Of a DNA stretch of 64,000 bases, positions 50,044 through 60,449 are shown one piece after another (within the stretch, counting starts at the first letter, position 1; each line of letters begins with the position of its first letter). The translations under genes were made by a program, and so were the position numbers. The stretch is taken from the NCBI RefSeq assembly GCF_900090045.1, contig NC_041784.1, forward strand, positions 596,501 to 660,500, given 5' to 3'. This stretch comes from Plasmodium malariae (lineage: Eukaryota; Apicomplexa; Aconoidasida; Haemosporida; Plasmodiidae). The notes under the pieces were generated by a model. That model ran no database searches. It was not told the origin of the DNA and saw nothing but the letters and a program-made list of their open reading frames with translations.

Positions 50044-50205
50044 TATCACTTTATTTTGTTTTTACTTTATTTTGTTTTTACTTTATTTTGTTTTTACTTT
50101 ATTTTGTTTTTACCTTACTTTGTTTTTACTTTATTTAGTTTTTACTTTATTTTGTTTTTACTTTATTTTATTTTTACTTTATATTGTTTTTACTTTATTA
50201 TACTT
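50044..50205. repeat. 16-bp minisatellite (TTTTTACTTTATTTTG)
   Basis: About ten tandem copies with few changes. It produces an artefactual Leu/Phe/Tyr-rich frame on the plus strand. Confidence 0.9.
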
Positions 50206-50810
50206 TTCATTTTTAGTATTTAAAAAAGGTTTTTTTAAAAAGTGGATGTCCCATTTTTCCCTTAAACCTTTCCATTGGGTTCATTTAAAATTTCTCCTTA
50301 TTTGCTGCTTCATTTTTTGTTCCTCTTTTCTTTCCCCATAAAAATTTATGTTAAAACGATTTTATATTACACATATTTGAGCGAGCATTTTACAAAAAGG
50401 GATGATTGTTATTATATATATTTTTACTATATTTATGGGTAACAAATTTTTCTTTTTCTTATATTTAAATATTTTAAATATTAGAATGGACAAAATAGTT
50501 CACAAATTTAATTCTTCTCTTCTTAAAAGCAATATAGAGAAAAAGGGAAAAAAAAAAAAAAATTATTTTATTCCTAGAAGATTAAAGTAAACCTTTCAAT
50601 TTGTAATTTTGGGGCCCTAATAAATGGATGTTCTTCCAATACATAATGCATAATATATAGATATATATTATATATATATGTACGTATGCGTGTGTTGTGC
50701 GTAATATATGCGCTGTATAATACTGCGTTACATTTGTTGACTACTCTTGTATCCTTTATGCAGAACTGTATTACTGTTTAATTTTTATTATATGGAATAT
50801 ACTCAACGCT

Positions 50811-50903
50811 GGGAGAAGTTAAGATAAAAATTAGGGACTTCTCAAGGTAATACCATTTTGAACTCACGCTTTAAATGCGCTACAAGCTGTTATTTCAAAC
50901 AGC
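50811..50903 (+). ncRNA. candidate structured RNA (two hairpins), speculative
   Basis: This stretch is visibly richer in G and C than its surroundings. A seven-pair stem joins GAGAAGT (50813-50819) to ACTTCTC (50837-50843), and a six-pair stem joins GCTGTT (50886-50891) to AACAGC (50898-50903) around a six-base loop. I see no RNA polymerase III boxes or clear snoRNA C/D or H/ACA boxes. It could equally be the 5' leader of CDC73, whose start is about 470 bases away, or chance. Confidence 0.15.
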
Positions 50904-51046
50904 ACGCAAGTGAACGTAAATAAACAAAAAAATATATATATAAATATATACATATAAGTATAATGATACATACATATATTTTTTTTTTATTAAAAATTGC
51001 AAAATCAATTTTTTTGTAACACGTTTTGCGAAGGGAATTATTAAGG

Positions 51047-51078
<32 letters not shown>

Positions 51079-51372
51079 TTAGTTATTATTTATGAGTACG
51101 CTTACCCGCTGTCACAGGTGTTGAAGTTTGTTATTTTTTAATTTATACAGAAGAGAGTATAAGCATATATATATATGTATGTTTTTATTTCTGTATATAT
51201 GTATGTACGTATGTACGTTACGCGAAGCAGAGGTTACGTTTTCCCTTTCGCTACCTCGACCTTGTTTTCTACCGATAAACGAAGTATCAACGGTATTTTG
51301 TTCATAAAATAATGACGCATATTGTGTTACATAACATGATATACTAAATAATACGGATGAAAAGATAAAAAG

Positions 51373-54300
51373 ATGAAAAGCGAACAGCTAAATTTAAAAG
51401 CACTAATGAAAAAATTCTTAGGAGAAGAAAAGGAATATATAAAGTTTATGAAGAAAGATAACAAAGATATCATAGTTTTTGAGAAAGAAAATTTTTATAT
51501 ATATAGCGATGTTCTTTGTGGTATTGAAAGTAGAAAAAAAGAAAAATATAATATAGGAGACATTTATTTGTTCATTTGTTTACCAAAAAGTAATTATACA
51601 TTTTCTTATATTAATTCGATTGGTTATAAATATATAAGCATATTAGAAAGAAGTAAAATTATAAAAAATATTGAAGACGATGAGGATAATGATGACATAA
51701 AAGTAAATTTTTATATATATGATTTAAAAAAAATAATTGATTTACATGATTATGTGCGTGCGGAAACAGAACATATTATAGGTCTAGACCTTTTTGACAT
51801 TGAAAATGTGGGAGACCTAGAGAGGGAATATGAAAATGATAACGAGAATGACAGGAAAGATTTAAAAACGAAGAAAAGGAAAATAATAGCAACTAGTGAG
51901 GGAATCAATCTCCATAGTAACAGTTATAATCATAGCAGTAGTAATAATAACAATCATAGTAGTAGCAATAATAATAATGACAATATTACCAAGGAGGATG
52001 GACAAAAAAGGAAGGAAAAATTGGGAGTTATCATAAAACAGGAAAGTACCACTGATAAGGACAACTACAATGTGTCGTTGCCGAGAGATGAAAATATTGT
52101 GTCTTTTGAAAACACCAAGAAAATATTCGACTCAGATAAAATACAGGATTCTTTAATATTTTATGTTAAAAATGATTATGCATACTCTTGTTCATATAAA
52201 AAGCCTATTATAGTAAGAGGCATTGAAATGAATGGAGAAGGAAAATATAATTTTGTGGAAGAAGATTTATCATCTCTTTCATATGATCAATTAATGTACT
52301 TCAATTTTAACGAAATAAATGCAGTAAAAGAAGGGGACAACGAGACGAATAACAGTTTTGTTTTTATTAAACAAAATGGACCCATCTCTTATGAAGAAGA
52401 TGCATCTAGTCGTTACCTCAACCTTAGCAGTGATATGAGGGGGATGAGCACGATTAAAAACGAAGACACAGATAATGTTGCCAAAAATAGATATAGTAAT
52501 AATGAGGAGAAGAAGAGGAAGGGGACGAATTACTATGAATCAAATGAAGAAAGAAAGTATGATTATTCATACACCGAAGAAATTAATTATAACTTTTTAA
52601 ATCATTATTATGAGGATAATTATTTGAAAAATCTTTTCTTTCAAAATTTAAATTTATATTCCATAATAAAAAATACGTACTTTACAAATTTATCAAATAT
52701 GGATCAAATTGACCAAAATGTAAAATTAATTACTCAAAAATTTTATGACGAATATATAAAATACATGGAAGGTAATAAATATACAGATTTATGTAATGGT
52801 AATAATAATTTGAATAATTATGACCTGAATAATGGTTTAAAGAGTTACATTAATATAAATGACGAAAGGAGCCTTATCGAAATTTTAGCGGCAAATGATA
52901 CCTTTGAGCTAGATTTGGCCTTAAGCAAATTTGATGAACAGCCTAAAACTGAATTTAGTAAACATAGAGCAACTGACGATCATGGTAACGACAATAGCAA
53001 TAACAATAATAACCTCAATAGTAACCACAATAGTAACCACAATAGTAACCGCAATAATGGCATTGCTGCTCCATTTGCATCTTTAAAAAAAAGGAAGAGG
53101 ATATTTCTTTTTAGCGAAGTCCCCCCTATCGAAATAGTCAGAAACTTTAGTAATCATGATAAAATAATTTTCTTTCATAATTTACTGGCATTGTATATAT
53201 GCTCCCTAAACAGTAAAAAATATTATAAAGAAAATAAAACGGTCGTTAATTTTGTGCATAATTTTGTTCTTAATTTTGATCCCAATTTTGCAAATCGGAA
53301 GTGCCCCTTCGGGGATGATTTGATAAGGTTGAATAGTGATCCTGGTTTTACATCTGGTGAAGATACCTGCTCTGATGATATTCATATTAACGATTCGAAA
53401 AACTTCTCTTTCGAGCTTAATGGAAAAAATAAATTAAAAAAAAAGGGTAATCAAGAAGGTGATTCTGTGCTGATGTCAAATATCAAAAATGAGGACGAAA
53501 CAGTAGAGAGGAAAAACAATAACAAAAAGGACTCACTTAATTTTCGTACTATTGACAACAACTATTTGGAGATAAAAAACAGACCGAATAATAAATTTTT
53601 ATTTAATTACAAATTGTCAGATACAGAAATTGATAACAACAAAGAATTAGTTAATTCTTCTCATGTTAAGGAAGTAAATGTTAAAGATTCTTACGATATA
53701 GTAGGCAAATGCTCATGTGACTACACCATGATATATAACTTTTTCGAAAAAGAGCTCTTTAAAAAAAGTAGTATAAAAAATGTATATATAAATGGTATTA
53801 AGAAAAATATTATTGTAGATGATAATATTAAACCGAGTATTCAAAAGAAGACTCTAAAATTAATAGATGAAATACACTTAACACATAAAAAAAGGCCCAT
53901 CATAATATTAGAAAAGGGTAGCACAAATATAATTAATAGAAGCAACATTGAGTCATTTTTTCTTCATAATAATTTAGACAGTTCTTTTATACCTACAATA
54001 AATAATAGTAGTAATAATAACCCTGTTCAGAGTATAAACAAAAGCAGTGATTATTACGATTCCTTATCAATAATTTTTAAAATGTTTAACAAAAGTGTCA
54101 AGTTTTCATTTATTGAAAATGATAAAATAACAAAATTCACCGAAACAGATTGGAAATGTGTAATTGCAGCTATCTTAAATTCAAAAGAATCATTAAAAAA
54201 AATATTAAATATATACCCATTTCAAATTCCAACAGCTCTCTTTCAGCCATTTAAAACTTTTGTTTTTATGTATAATGATGTTACAATTCCATCTGATTTA

Positions 54301-54450
54301 TTATCTGGTAGTAATATTGATATCATCAGAATTAGTCGTAGTAATAGAAAAGACGACTACATTGCTGTTAATAAATTCTGGAGTAACATCGAGAAATTTC
54401 TTTTACAAAGAAGAGAGAAAATATTTTACATAAAAAAAAAAAAAATTTGA
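51373..54450 (+). CDS. CDC73: Paf1 complex subunit Cdc73 (parafibromin)
   Basis: A single exon of 1025 residues, roughly twice the usual length because of Asn/Ser/Asp-rich inserts. Cdc73 is a nuclear subunit of the Paf1 complex, which travels with RNA polymerase II and promotes elongation, histone H2B ubiquitination and 3'-end formation. The C-terminal Ras-like domain is the clear signature. RPIIILEKGSTNIINRSNIESFF (about 840) matches the RxPIIIIPA...I...N...L entry. ITKFTETDWKCVIAAIL (about 920) matches L.P.DWDRVVAVF. Later come TALFQPFKTFVFMYNDVTIPSDL (IF..IK.F...YD) and FWSNIEKFLLQRR (FW..LD.YM). Residues 1-160 (LKALMKKFLGEEKEYIKFMKK onward) fit the N-terminal domain more weakly, with YSYINS/HDYVRAETEHIIGLDLF where other Cdc73s have YVR-A and the LEIGL segment. 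Identity rests mainly on the C-terminal domain. Confidence 0.85.
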   Translation: MKSEQLNLKALMKKFLGEEKEYIKFMKKDNKDIIVFEKENFYIYSDVLCGIESRKKEKYNIGDIYLFICLPKSNYTFSYINSIGYKYISILERSKIIKNIEDDEDNDDIKVNFYIYDLKKIIDLHDYVRAETEHIIGLDLFDIENVGDLEREYENDNENDRKDLKTKKRKIIATSEGINLHSNSYNHSSSNNNNHSSSNNNNDNITKEDGQKRKEKLGVIIKQESTTDKDNYNVSLPRDENIVSFENTKKIFDSDKIQDSLIFYVKNDYAYSCSYKKPIIVRGIEMNGEGKYNFVEEDLSSLSYDQLMYFNFNEINAVKEGDNETNNSFVFIKQNGPISYEEDASSRYLNLSSDMRGMSTIKNEDTDNVAKNRYSNNEEKKRKGTNYYESNEERKYDYSYTEEINYNFLNHYYEDNYLKNLFFQNLNLYSIIKNTYFTNLSNMDQIDQNVKLITQKFYDEYIKYMEGNKYTDLCNGNNNLNNYDLNNGLKSYININDERSLIEILAANDTFELDLALSKFDEQPKTEFSKHRATDDHGNDNSNNNNNLNSNHNSNHNSNRNNGIAAPFASLKKRKRIFLFSEVPPIEIVRNFSNHDKIIFFHNLLALYICSLNSKKYYKENKTVVNFVHNFVLNFDPNFANRKCPFGDDLIRLNSDPGFTSGEDTCSDDIHINDSKNFSFELNGKNKLKKKGNQEGDSVLMSNIKNEDETVERKNNNKKDSLNFRTIDNNYLEIKNRPNNKFLFNYKLSDTEIDNNKELVNSSHVKEVNVKDSYDIVGKCSCDYTMIYNFFEKELFKKSSIKNVYINGIKKNIIVDDNIKPSIQKKTLKLIDEIHLTHKKRPIIILEKGSTNIINRSNIESFFLHNNLDSSFIPTINNSSNNNPVQSINKSSDYYDSLSIIFKMFNKSVKFSFIENDKITKFTETDWKCVIAAILNSKESLKKILNIYPFQIPTALFQPFKTFVFMYNDVTIPSDLLSGSNIDIIRISRSNRKDDYIAVNKFWSNIEKFLLQRREKIFYIKKKKI

Positions 54451-55752
54451 ATTTCGATGAGCCACAAATGTGTGCAGCAGTTTATATACACAATCACAAT
54501 CACACTTACAATCACAGTTACACTTACATTTATACTTACATTTACATTTACATTTACACTCACACTCACACGCATACATACACGTAAGCATGTTTATAGC
54601 ACAATTCGCGTCTGCCTTATATACGCTGTCGTGCTATATTTGAAACGCTTCTCCTATATGTTATTCCACGCTCATTTTCATATGTACACATAAGCATATA
54701 TTATACTTATACGATATCATTACAAATAATGCGGTAATTTTTTTAGTATTTTCATTATTTCCATTTTTGCGTATTTCTCCTTATATCTGTGCATATATTT
54801 GCCATTTAGATTGATTTTTTTTTTTTTTTTTTTTATCATTTTCTTTGGAATAATATTAAATTATTTTGTTTTTGAAATAATATAAATTTAAAACTTTTGC
54901 ATACTTTTTAATAATATTATAAAGATTTTTTCCTTTTTTCTTTTTTTCAAAAGGTAAAAAAAATATAATGTAAACATTTTATAAGTTCATTTTTCATAGA
55001 AATATCGATCTGGTAAAGAAGCAATTATTCATTATGCAATATATGAATTATTAATAGAAAAATAAAAAATAAATTGTACGGTAATTTAGCCTTACGAGTA
55101 CACTTGTTTTTTTCATGTTGTGTTTCTAATTAATTATATATTTGTTCAGCTTCTATACATATATTTTTATGCTTATTATTCTTGCATTATTACATTTATA
55201 TATTTCATACATATTTTATGTACGTTTTACAGTGTATCAAACGATATTTTCTGCATTTTTAATTTGATAGAATTTATGTTTAGTTACATATGAAAAATTA
55301 AAATTCAGCATATAATATTTTTTAAGAGAAATAAAAATTAGTTCATTTTAAAATAGCTGTATAGAATTGTTGAAGGACTCACCCCCAACAGCATATATGT
55401 ATTATAAATGCATAATACACAATACATACATACATACATGCTATTTTGAAGGTATATCCATAATTAGCAAATAAGAAATTCTAAGGTTTTAACTCATCAC
55501 TGTAATTTAAAATTAACGGTTCTGGAATATATATATATATATATATACATATTTATGTATATATTTATGTTGACACAATGAGGTACTGCAAAAGAGAAGA
55601 AAAGCGTGCTAATTGTATTCTGTTTATAAAAAAAAATTTATGAATTGATCTCATAATATATATATAATACTTCTAAAAAATGTTCAGAAAAGTTATGTCG
55701 AAAAAAATTCTGTAAAAATATGCATAGATAAATAAATGAAGCATATAGTTTT
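54451..55752. other. intergenic between CDC73 and the Ap4A hydrolase gene
   Basis: About 1.3 kb. A hexamer array of ACTTAC/ATTTAC/ATCACA units spans about 54490-54570. T-tract 54818-54833, TACA repeats near 55425-55440 and a TA run at 55530-55547 follow. No gene is visible. Confidence 0.6.
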
Positions 55753-56655
55753 ATGATAATAAAGCTGTAAGTGGCAGAAATGAACTATATATATGTACGT
55801 ATTATAATTTTATATTATTTTTTTTATTTTTTTTTTTTTTCTAGTGACAGTATAGTACGAGCGTACGGCGTGCTGCTATGTAGAATTTTTTGTAACAGCA
55901 CAAAAAATGCTATAGGCGAAAATTCAGAAATTGAATTTTTATTTTTAAAGGCATCCTATGGAAATAGACATTGGACTCCTCCAAAAGGTTAGCTAACAGT
56001 GTAATTAATTTTTTTTTTTTTTATATATATTCATTATTTTTATGTTCCTTTATAAATTATACAAAATATATACACATTTACGAAGGACTGCACGAAAATA
56101 ACGAAGACGGACTAGATACAGCTATGAGAGAAACTTTAGAGGAGACTGGTATAGATAAGGATAAATATAAATTACTAAATTACGAAAAAGTAAGTATTAC
56201 ATTTGAAAAATAAACCCTAAAAAAAAAAAAAAAAGCATAGTTATCGTAATAGCAATGACAATTGCGGTATGTGTTACATATTTCTTCTTTATTTGTTAAC
56301 CCGTTAGACCTTAAAATATAATGTTAATGATAGGATAAAAGAGACTACATATTACCTAGCTCTCTTGTTAAATAATGAAGAGAATGTCAAGTTATCAGAT
56401 GAACACACAGATTATAAGTATGTTTTATTATAAATAAATTAGAGATAAAATGTTACAAAATATGTATGTAATATGTAGATACGTGAAATAAATTATGTGT
56501 TCGAATTTTTATTTTACTATTTTTTTTTCCTCACGTACAGATGGATACACAGTAACGAATCAGAAGCATATTCTCTTCCAAATTCTTTATCTGACTTATT
56601 GGAAAATGCAGAGGAATTTTTGAGGAAAAACAACGAAAATATGATAGTTCATTAA
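55753..56655 (+). CDS. Nudix hydrolase, diadenosine tetraphosphatase (Ap4A hydrolase)
   Basis: Five exons inferred from phase and borders: 55753-55766, 55845-55987, 56086-56189, 56308-56417 and 56541-56655. Total 486 bases, 161 residues, the usual size for the animal/plant asymmetrical Ap4A hydrolase. Exon 1 codes only MIIK plus two bases. Exon 2 gives SIVRAYGVLLCRIF and the family segment FLFLKASYGNRHWTPPKG. Exon 3 carries the complete Nudix box, GLHENNEDGLDTAMRETLEE then TGI, which binds the metal ions. Exon 4 holds TTYYLALLL (the conserved Y-L/F strand) and exon 5 begins KWIHSNESEAYSL (the W..Y substrate-stacking region). It splits Ap4A into ATP and AMP, and acts on related dinucleotides. 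No targeting signal, so probably cytosolic. The split of the catalytic GG segment by an intron is unremarkable. Confidence 0.9.
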
Positions 56656-57811
56656 TTTTGCGCCTTATGACTAAGTCATGTGTAAATGCATATTTGTATA
56701 CATCTCCACGTACATACTTCCATAATTATAAAATTAAAAAAAGTACGTGTAACATTTTATTTAAGTAAAATATAACGTTTTCCTGTAAATATTAAAAACA
56801 AAGGAGAGAATATTTCTATTATAAAATAAATTGTTCTTTTTAATAAATTGAATTTATGTACATAGTAATTAAAGCTTATATATTTATTTATTGCATGAAT
56901 ATAATATTTCTGAAAAAAATTATGAAAAATGTACGAAGCGCTTTTTTCATTTTGCTGGATCCTTTAAAAAAAAAGTACTATTTAGGACGTTCTTCCTTTT
57001 TTCTTTTTTTTTTTTTTTTCCATTTTCTTATTATTATGTATGTATCTTCCTTAATATTGCAAAATTTTCAAGTACACTTTTCAACATTGTTTTCGTTTGC
57101 GTGATCAACTTTATTTAATTTACTTGTTTTAATTTTTAATTTTTTTATTTGATTTGTCTTATTTCTGCTTTTACACTCTATTTATTTTGTAATGAAGTAG
57201 TTTAAAAAAACACTGTGTAAAACAAAAAGAAAAATTCGAAAAATTCTTGAAATGAATACTTGTTCAATTATTCAAATATGGATTAAAATAAAAATACACT
57301 TTGTTCATATTATTGCGAAAATTACCCCGTAAACAGAGTAATATTAAGAATATTATTTTTACAATTTTATAATTCACTGTTTTTCATTTTGTAAAATTTT
57401 TTCTGCATTAGCAGTTCTCACCTATTAAACAATTCTTAATTTCTGCTAGTTTGAACGTTTATCTTCTTACTACATTTCACCTATTGCTGTTTCGATTCCT
57501 CATGATTCTTATTGTATTCATATTTCATTCACTTGGCTTACGTAAATTTTTATTTTTCGCATAATTTTAATTTTTATTGAGCATTATATAATAGTTCATG
57601 TGGAGGGTATATATTATGAGCTAGCTAAAATTTTATTTCTATTTCGTTTATATTTTCATTAACATTATTATTATTATTATTAATATATTTATTTTTTTTT
57701 TTTTACTAGCCAATCGTCAAAAATATTCGTACGAAAATACGTGAAACTAACCTAAACTTTGTATTTTATTAATATATTTTTTTTTTTTCGTTTTTTCCAC
57801 ATTTGGATGCT
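56656..57811. other. intergenic between the Ap4A hydrolase and ThiD genes
   Basis: About 1.2 kb of AT-rich DNA with T-tracts at 57005-57019, 57691-57704 and 57777-57789. A TAGCTA hexamer at 57622-57627 matches the reported AP2-O core, but a single short site is not evidence. Overlapping frames at 56856-57118 are AT-driven. Confidence 0.6.
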
Positions 57812-58807
57812 ATGGAAACAGCAAAAATTTTAAGCATAGCAGGAAGTGACAGCTGCGGAGGGGCTGGTATGCAGGCTGATATAAAAACAGCAATGAGCTT
57901 AGGTTGTCACTGTTGTTCTGTATTCGTCGTTTTAACTGCCCAAAATACGAAGGAAATAAAATCAATTATAGAAGTTGATGAAAATTTCATTATTGAACAA
58001 CTGGATAGTATTTTTGCAGATATAACTATTGATGTCGTTAAGTTAGGTGTTTTATACTCAAAAAAAATTATATCATTGGTTCATAATTATATAACAGATA
58101 TAAATAAAAAGAGAGGGAAAAAATTACTTGTAGTTTTTGATCCAGTTTTTGTTTCCAGTTCTGGATGCTTACTAGTAGAAAATTTGGAATATGTAAAATT
58201 TTCGTTAGATTTAATTTGTCCTATAAGTTCAATAATTACACCAAATTTTTATGAATGTAAAGTAATTATTGAAGCATTAAATTGTGATATCGACTTAACA
58301 AATGTTAGTACAACTGAATTGTGCAAAACTGTAACTAGCAAATTAAATATAAATGCATGCTTATTTAAAAGTTGTAATATAGATAAAAATGCAGACGAAG
58401 AAAATAAATTATATGCCGTCGACCATTTATGTATAAGAAAAAGTAAAGACCCAAATGATGATGGAAATGGGAAAACTCATATAGTTCATAATTCCCATAA
58501 TAATGAAAATATAAATCAACAAGATAAATTTTTATATGATGTGTATAAATTAAAATCTAAAAGAACACCAAGGGCTGATATTCATGGTACTGGTTGTACC
58601 CTATCAACAGCTATATCATGTTTTTTATCAAAAAAGCATAATTTGCTACAGTCCTGTGTTGAATCAAAAAAATATATTTACAACTGTATTAAGTATGCAT
58701 ACGCATTAGGCAGTAAAAGTCCAGGCTTAAATCACTTAAAGGCATCACAAGAATTGGCAAATTTTAGTGAACTCGATGTGATAACAGTTGCCCAAGATTT
58801 GCCTTGA
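57812..58807 (+). CDS. ThiD: hydroxymethylpyrimidine/phosphomethylpyrimidine kinase (ThiD)
   Basis: A single exon of 331 residues. I chose the ATG at 57812 (METAKILSIAGSDSCGGAG); the frame extends upstream only through TTG. ThiD phosphorylates HMP to HMP-P and then HMP-PP, the pyrimidine precursor of thiamine. Family marks: the AGSDSCGGAGMQADIKT substrate/nucleotide segment near the N terminus, the ribokinase-fold strand VVFDPVFVSSSGCLLV, ITPNFYE, and the anion-hole motif DIHGTGCTLSTAISCFLS whose Cys-containing turn is typical of ThiD. A roughly 40-residue Asn/Asp/Lys insert lies just before this motif (about 58380-58550), the usual parasite decoration. No ThiE domain is fused. Cytosolic by absence of a leader. 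Malaria parasites are known to keep a thiamine pathway with ThiM, ThiE and TPK elsewhere in the genome. Confidence 0.95.
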   Translation: METAKILSIAGSDSCGGAGMQADIKTAMSLGCHCCSVFVVLTAQNTKEIKSIIEVDENFIIEQLDSIFADITIDVVKLGVLYSKKIISLVHNYITDINKKRGKKLLVVFDPVFVSSSGCLLVENLEYVKFSLDLICPISSIITPNFYECKVIIEALNCDIDLTNVSTTELCKTVTSKLNINACLFKSCNIDKNADEENKLYAVDHLCIRKSKDPNDDGNGKTHIVHNSHNNENINQQDKFLYDVYKLKSKRTPRADIHGTGCTLSTAISCFLSKKHNLLQSCVESKKYIYNCIKYAYALGSKSPGLNHLKASQELANFSELDVITVAQDLP

Positions 58808-60449
58808 CGAAATATGGAACTACATACAAAATGTTCACGTTGCTACTATGTTATATAGATTTTATTTGGAGTTTATTCCTAATTAAATTGTGTATTTTTA
58901 ATTTATTTACTTATTCATTTTTAACTTATTTGCCAATTAATTTTTAACTTATTTACCAATTCATTTTTAGCTTATTTACCAATTCATTTTTAACTTATTT
59001 ACCAATTCATTTTTAACTTATTTACCAATTCATTTTAAACTTATTTATCAATTCATTTTAAACTTATTTATCAATTCATTTTAAACTTATTTACCAATTC
59101 ACTTAAAACTTATTTACCAATTTAATTTTAACTTTACCAATTCACTTAAAACTTATTTACCAATTTAATTTTAACTTTACCAATTCACTTTAAACTTATT
59201 TATGCTTTTATTTTTGTTATTATTGGTTTTCTGCTCAATATAAACATTCCTTCTTATACGTCATATATGAATTCTGGCTCAGGTATTTAACTACTTTGAA
59301 ATGCATTTGTTGGTAACTCATTTAACCTTTTTCTAATTTTACTTAAGTGGGGCTTTACTTTTTTTATATAATGTGTTACGTGGGTTTTCCTTGCTCATCT
59401 TTTATGATGGTAACATAATGTTCGAACATATATTTATGTATATATGTCAAGGTGCTTATCTTTTTCTTTCCTTTAAATGTGTTCAATCACATATATATCC
59501 TTATGGTCGTTTTGACTAACAATAGCAACGATAAAATTTATGAAGATCATCATATACATTTACATTTGTGTAAATATATATGTGTATATACGTATACACA
59601 TATGTAAATATATGTACGCTTGTAATGCGTATTTTTTCTTGCCTGTTTATCTCAAAATAATAAAAATAATTTAAACTTTTTTATTATCATTAAATTGTGT
59701 GTAAAAATATATTAAAAAAGTTACCCATTAAAAAAATACACATAAATAAGCAAAATGTAATTCATTTAAAAACATCCATTTCAATGAAGTGCAGGTTTAA
59801 AAATGTAATTCTCAAAAAAAATTAATGAATTATGGCGGAATAATCATTAATAATAGGAAATAAAAATGTAAAATTTCCTATGCTAATTTATATTCATAAG
59901 AGAAAAAAAAAAAAAAAATATAATATACTATAATATAAAAAGAAAAACAAGAAATTGATGAAAAAGATAAAAAATGATGAAAAAAAAGTATAACAGTAGC
60001 AAAAAAGTAAGAAAACCAAACGAATGATACAAGAAAAATTTGTGAAAATTAAAGCCAAATTTTGCAACTATAGAATCAAACCCTTTTTTACAAATTATTA
60101 AACAAGGATGTTAAAACAAACAGCAACAGTATATTATTTGGTAGGATTGTACGGAATTGTAAAAAGCAGCCCCCAATTGTGAGAAGCTGTACAAATTTGT
60201 TCAATATTTTCAGGGTAAATCTGAAAGGAAAAACGAGCAAATATAATACATATTATATACATACACAAAATGTATACATATTTTATATAAACAAAATATA
60301 TACCTGTAATATACACATTACATATGTATATATGTATATGTATATATATCTATATCTATATATATATATATATATATATAACGCGTGTATGCGTGTGTTC
60401 GTGTGCACAACAATAAGTAGCATACATTTACGAAAAAGAAGGAACAAAC
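58808..60449. other. intergenic between ThiD and the Whirly-type gene
   Basis: About 1.6 kb. The first 400 bases are dominated by a 24-bp minisatellite. An A-tract lies at 59904-59918, and TA/TG microsatellites at 59570-59600 and 60325-60380. A GTGCAC hexamer occurs at 60403-60408, about 42 bases before the next start codon. No gene is visible. Confidence 0.6.
58912..59200. repeat. 24-bp minisatellite just downstream of ThiD
   Basis: About a dozen tandem copies of AACTTATTTACCAATTCATT plus TTTA, with a few shortened units (TTTAACTTTACCAATTCACT) toward the right. It begins about 100 bases after the stop codon, so it is probably in or just past the 3' untranslated region. Confidence 0.9.

Larger units (their letters stand above)
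49545..51372. other. intergenic between the SprT-like repeat gene and CDC73
   Basis: About 1.8 kb. It contains a 16-bp minisatellite (50044-50205), T-tract 49645-49667, A-tract 51048-51072, TA/TACGTA microsatellites, and a less AT-rich stretch around 50750-50910 with two hairpins described separately. No protein gene is convincing. Confidence 0.6.

Noticed and set aside
60403..60408. GTGCAC hexamer before the Whirly-type gene as an AP2-I site
   Set aside because: Single six-base matches are expected by chance and occur in introns too (for example near 522 and 6728); nothing links this gene to invasion.
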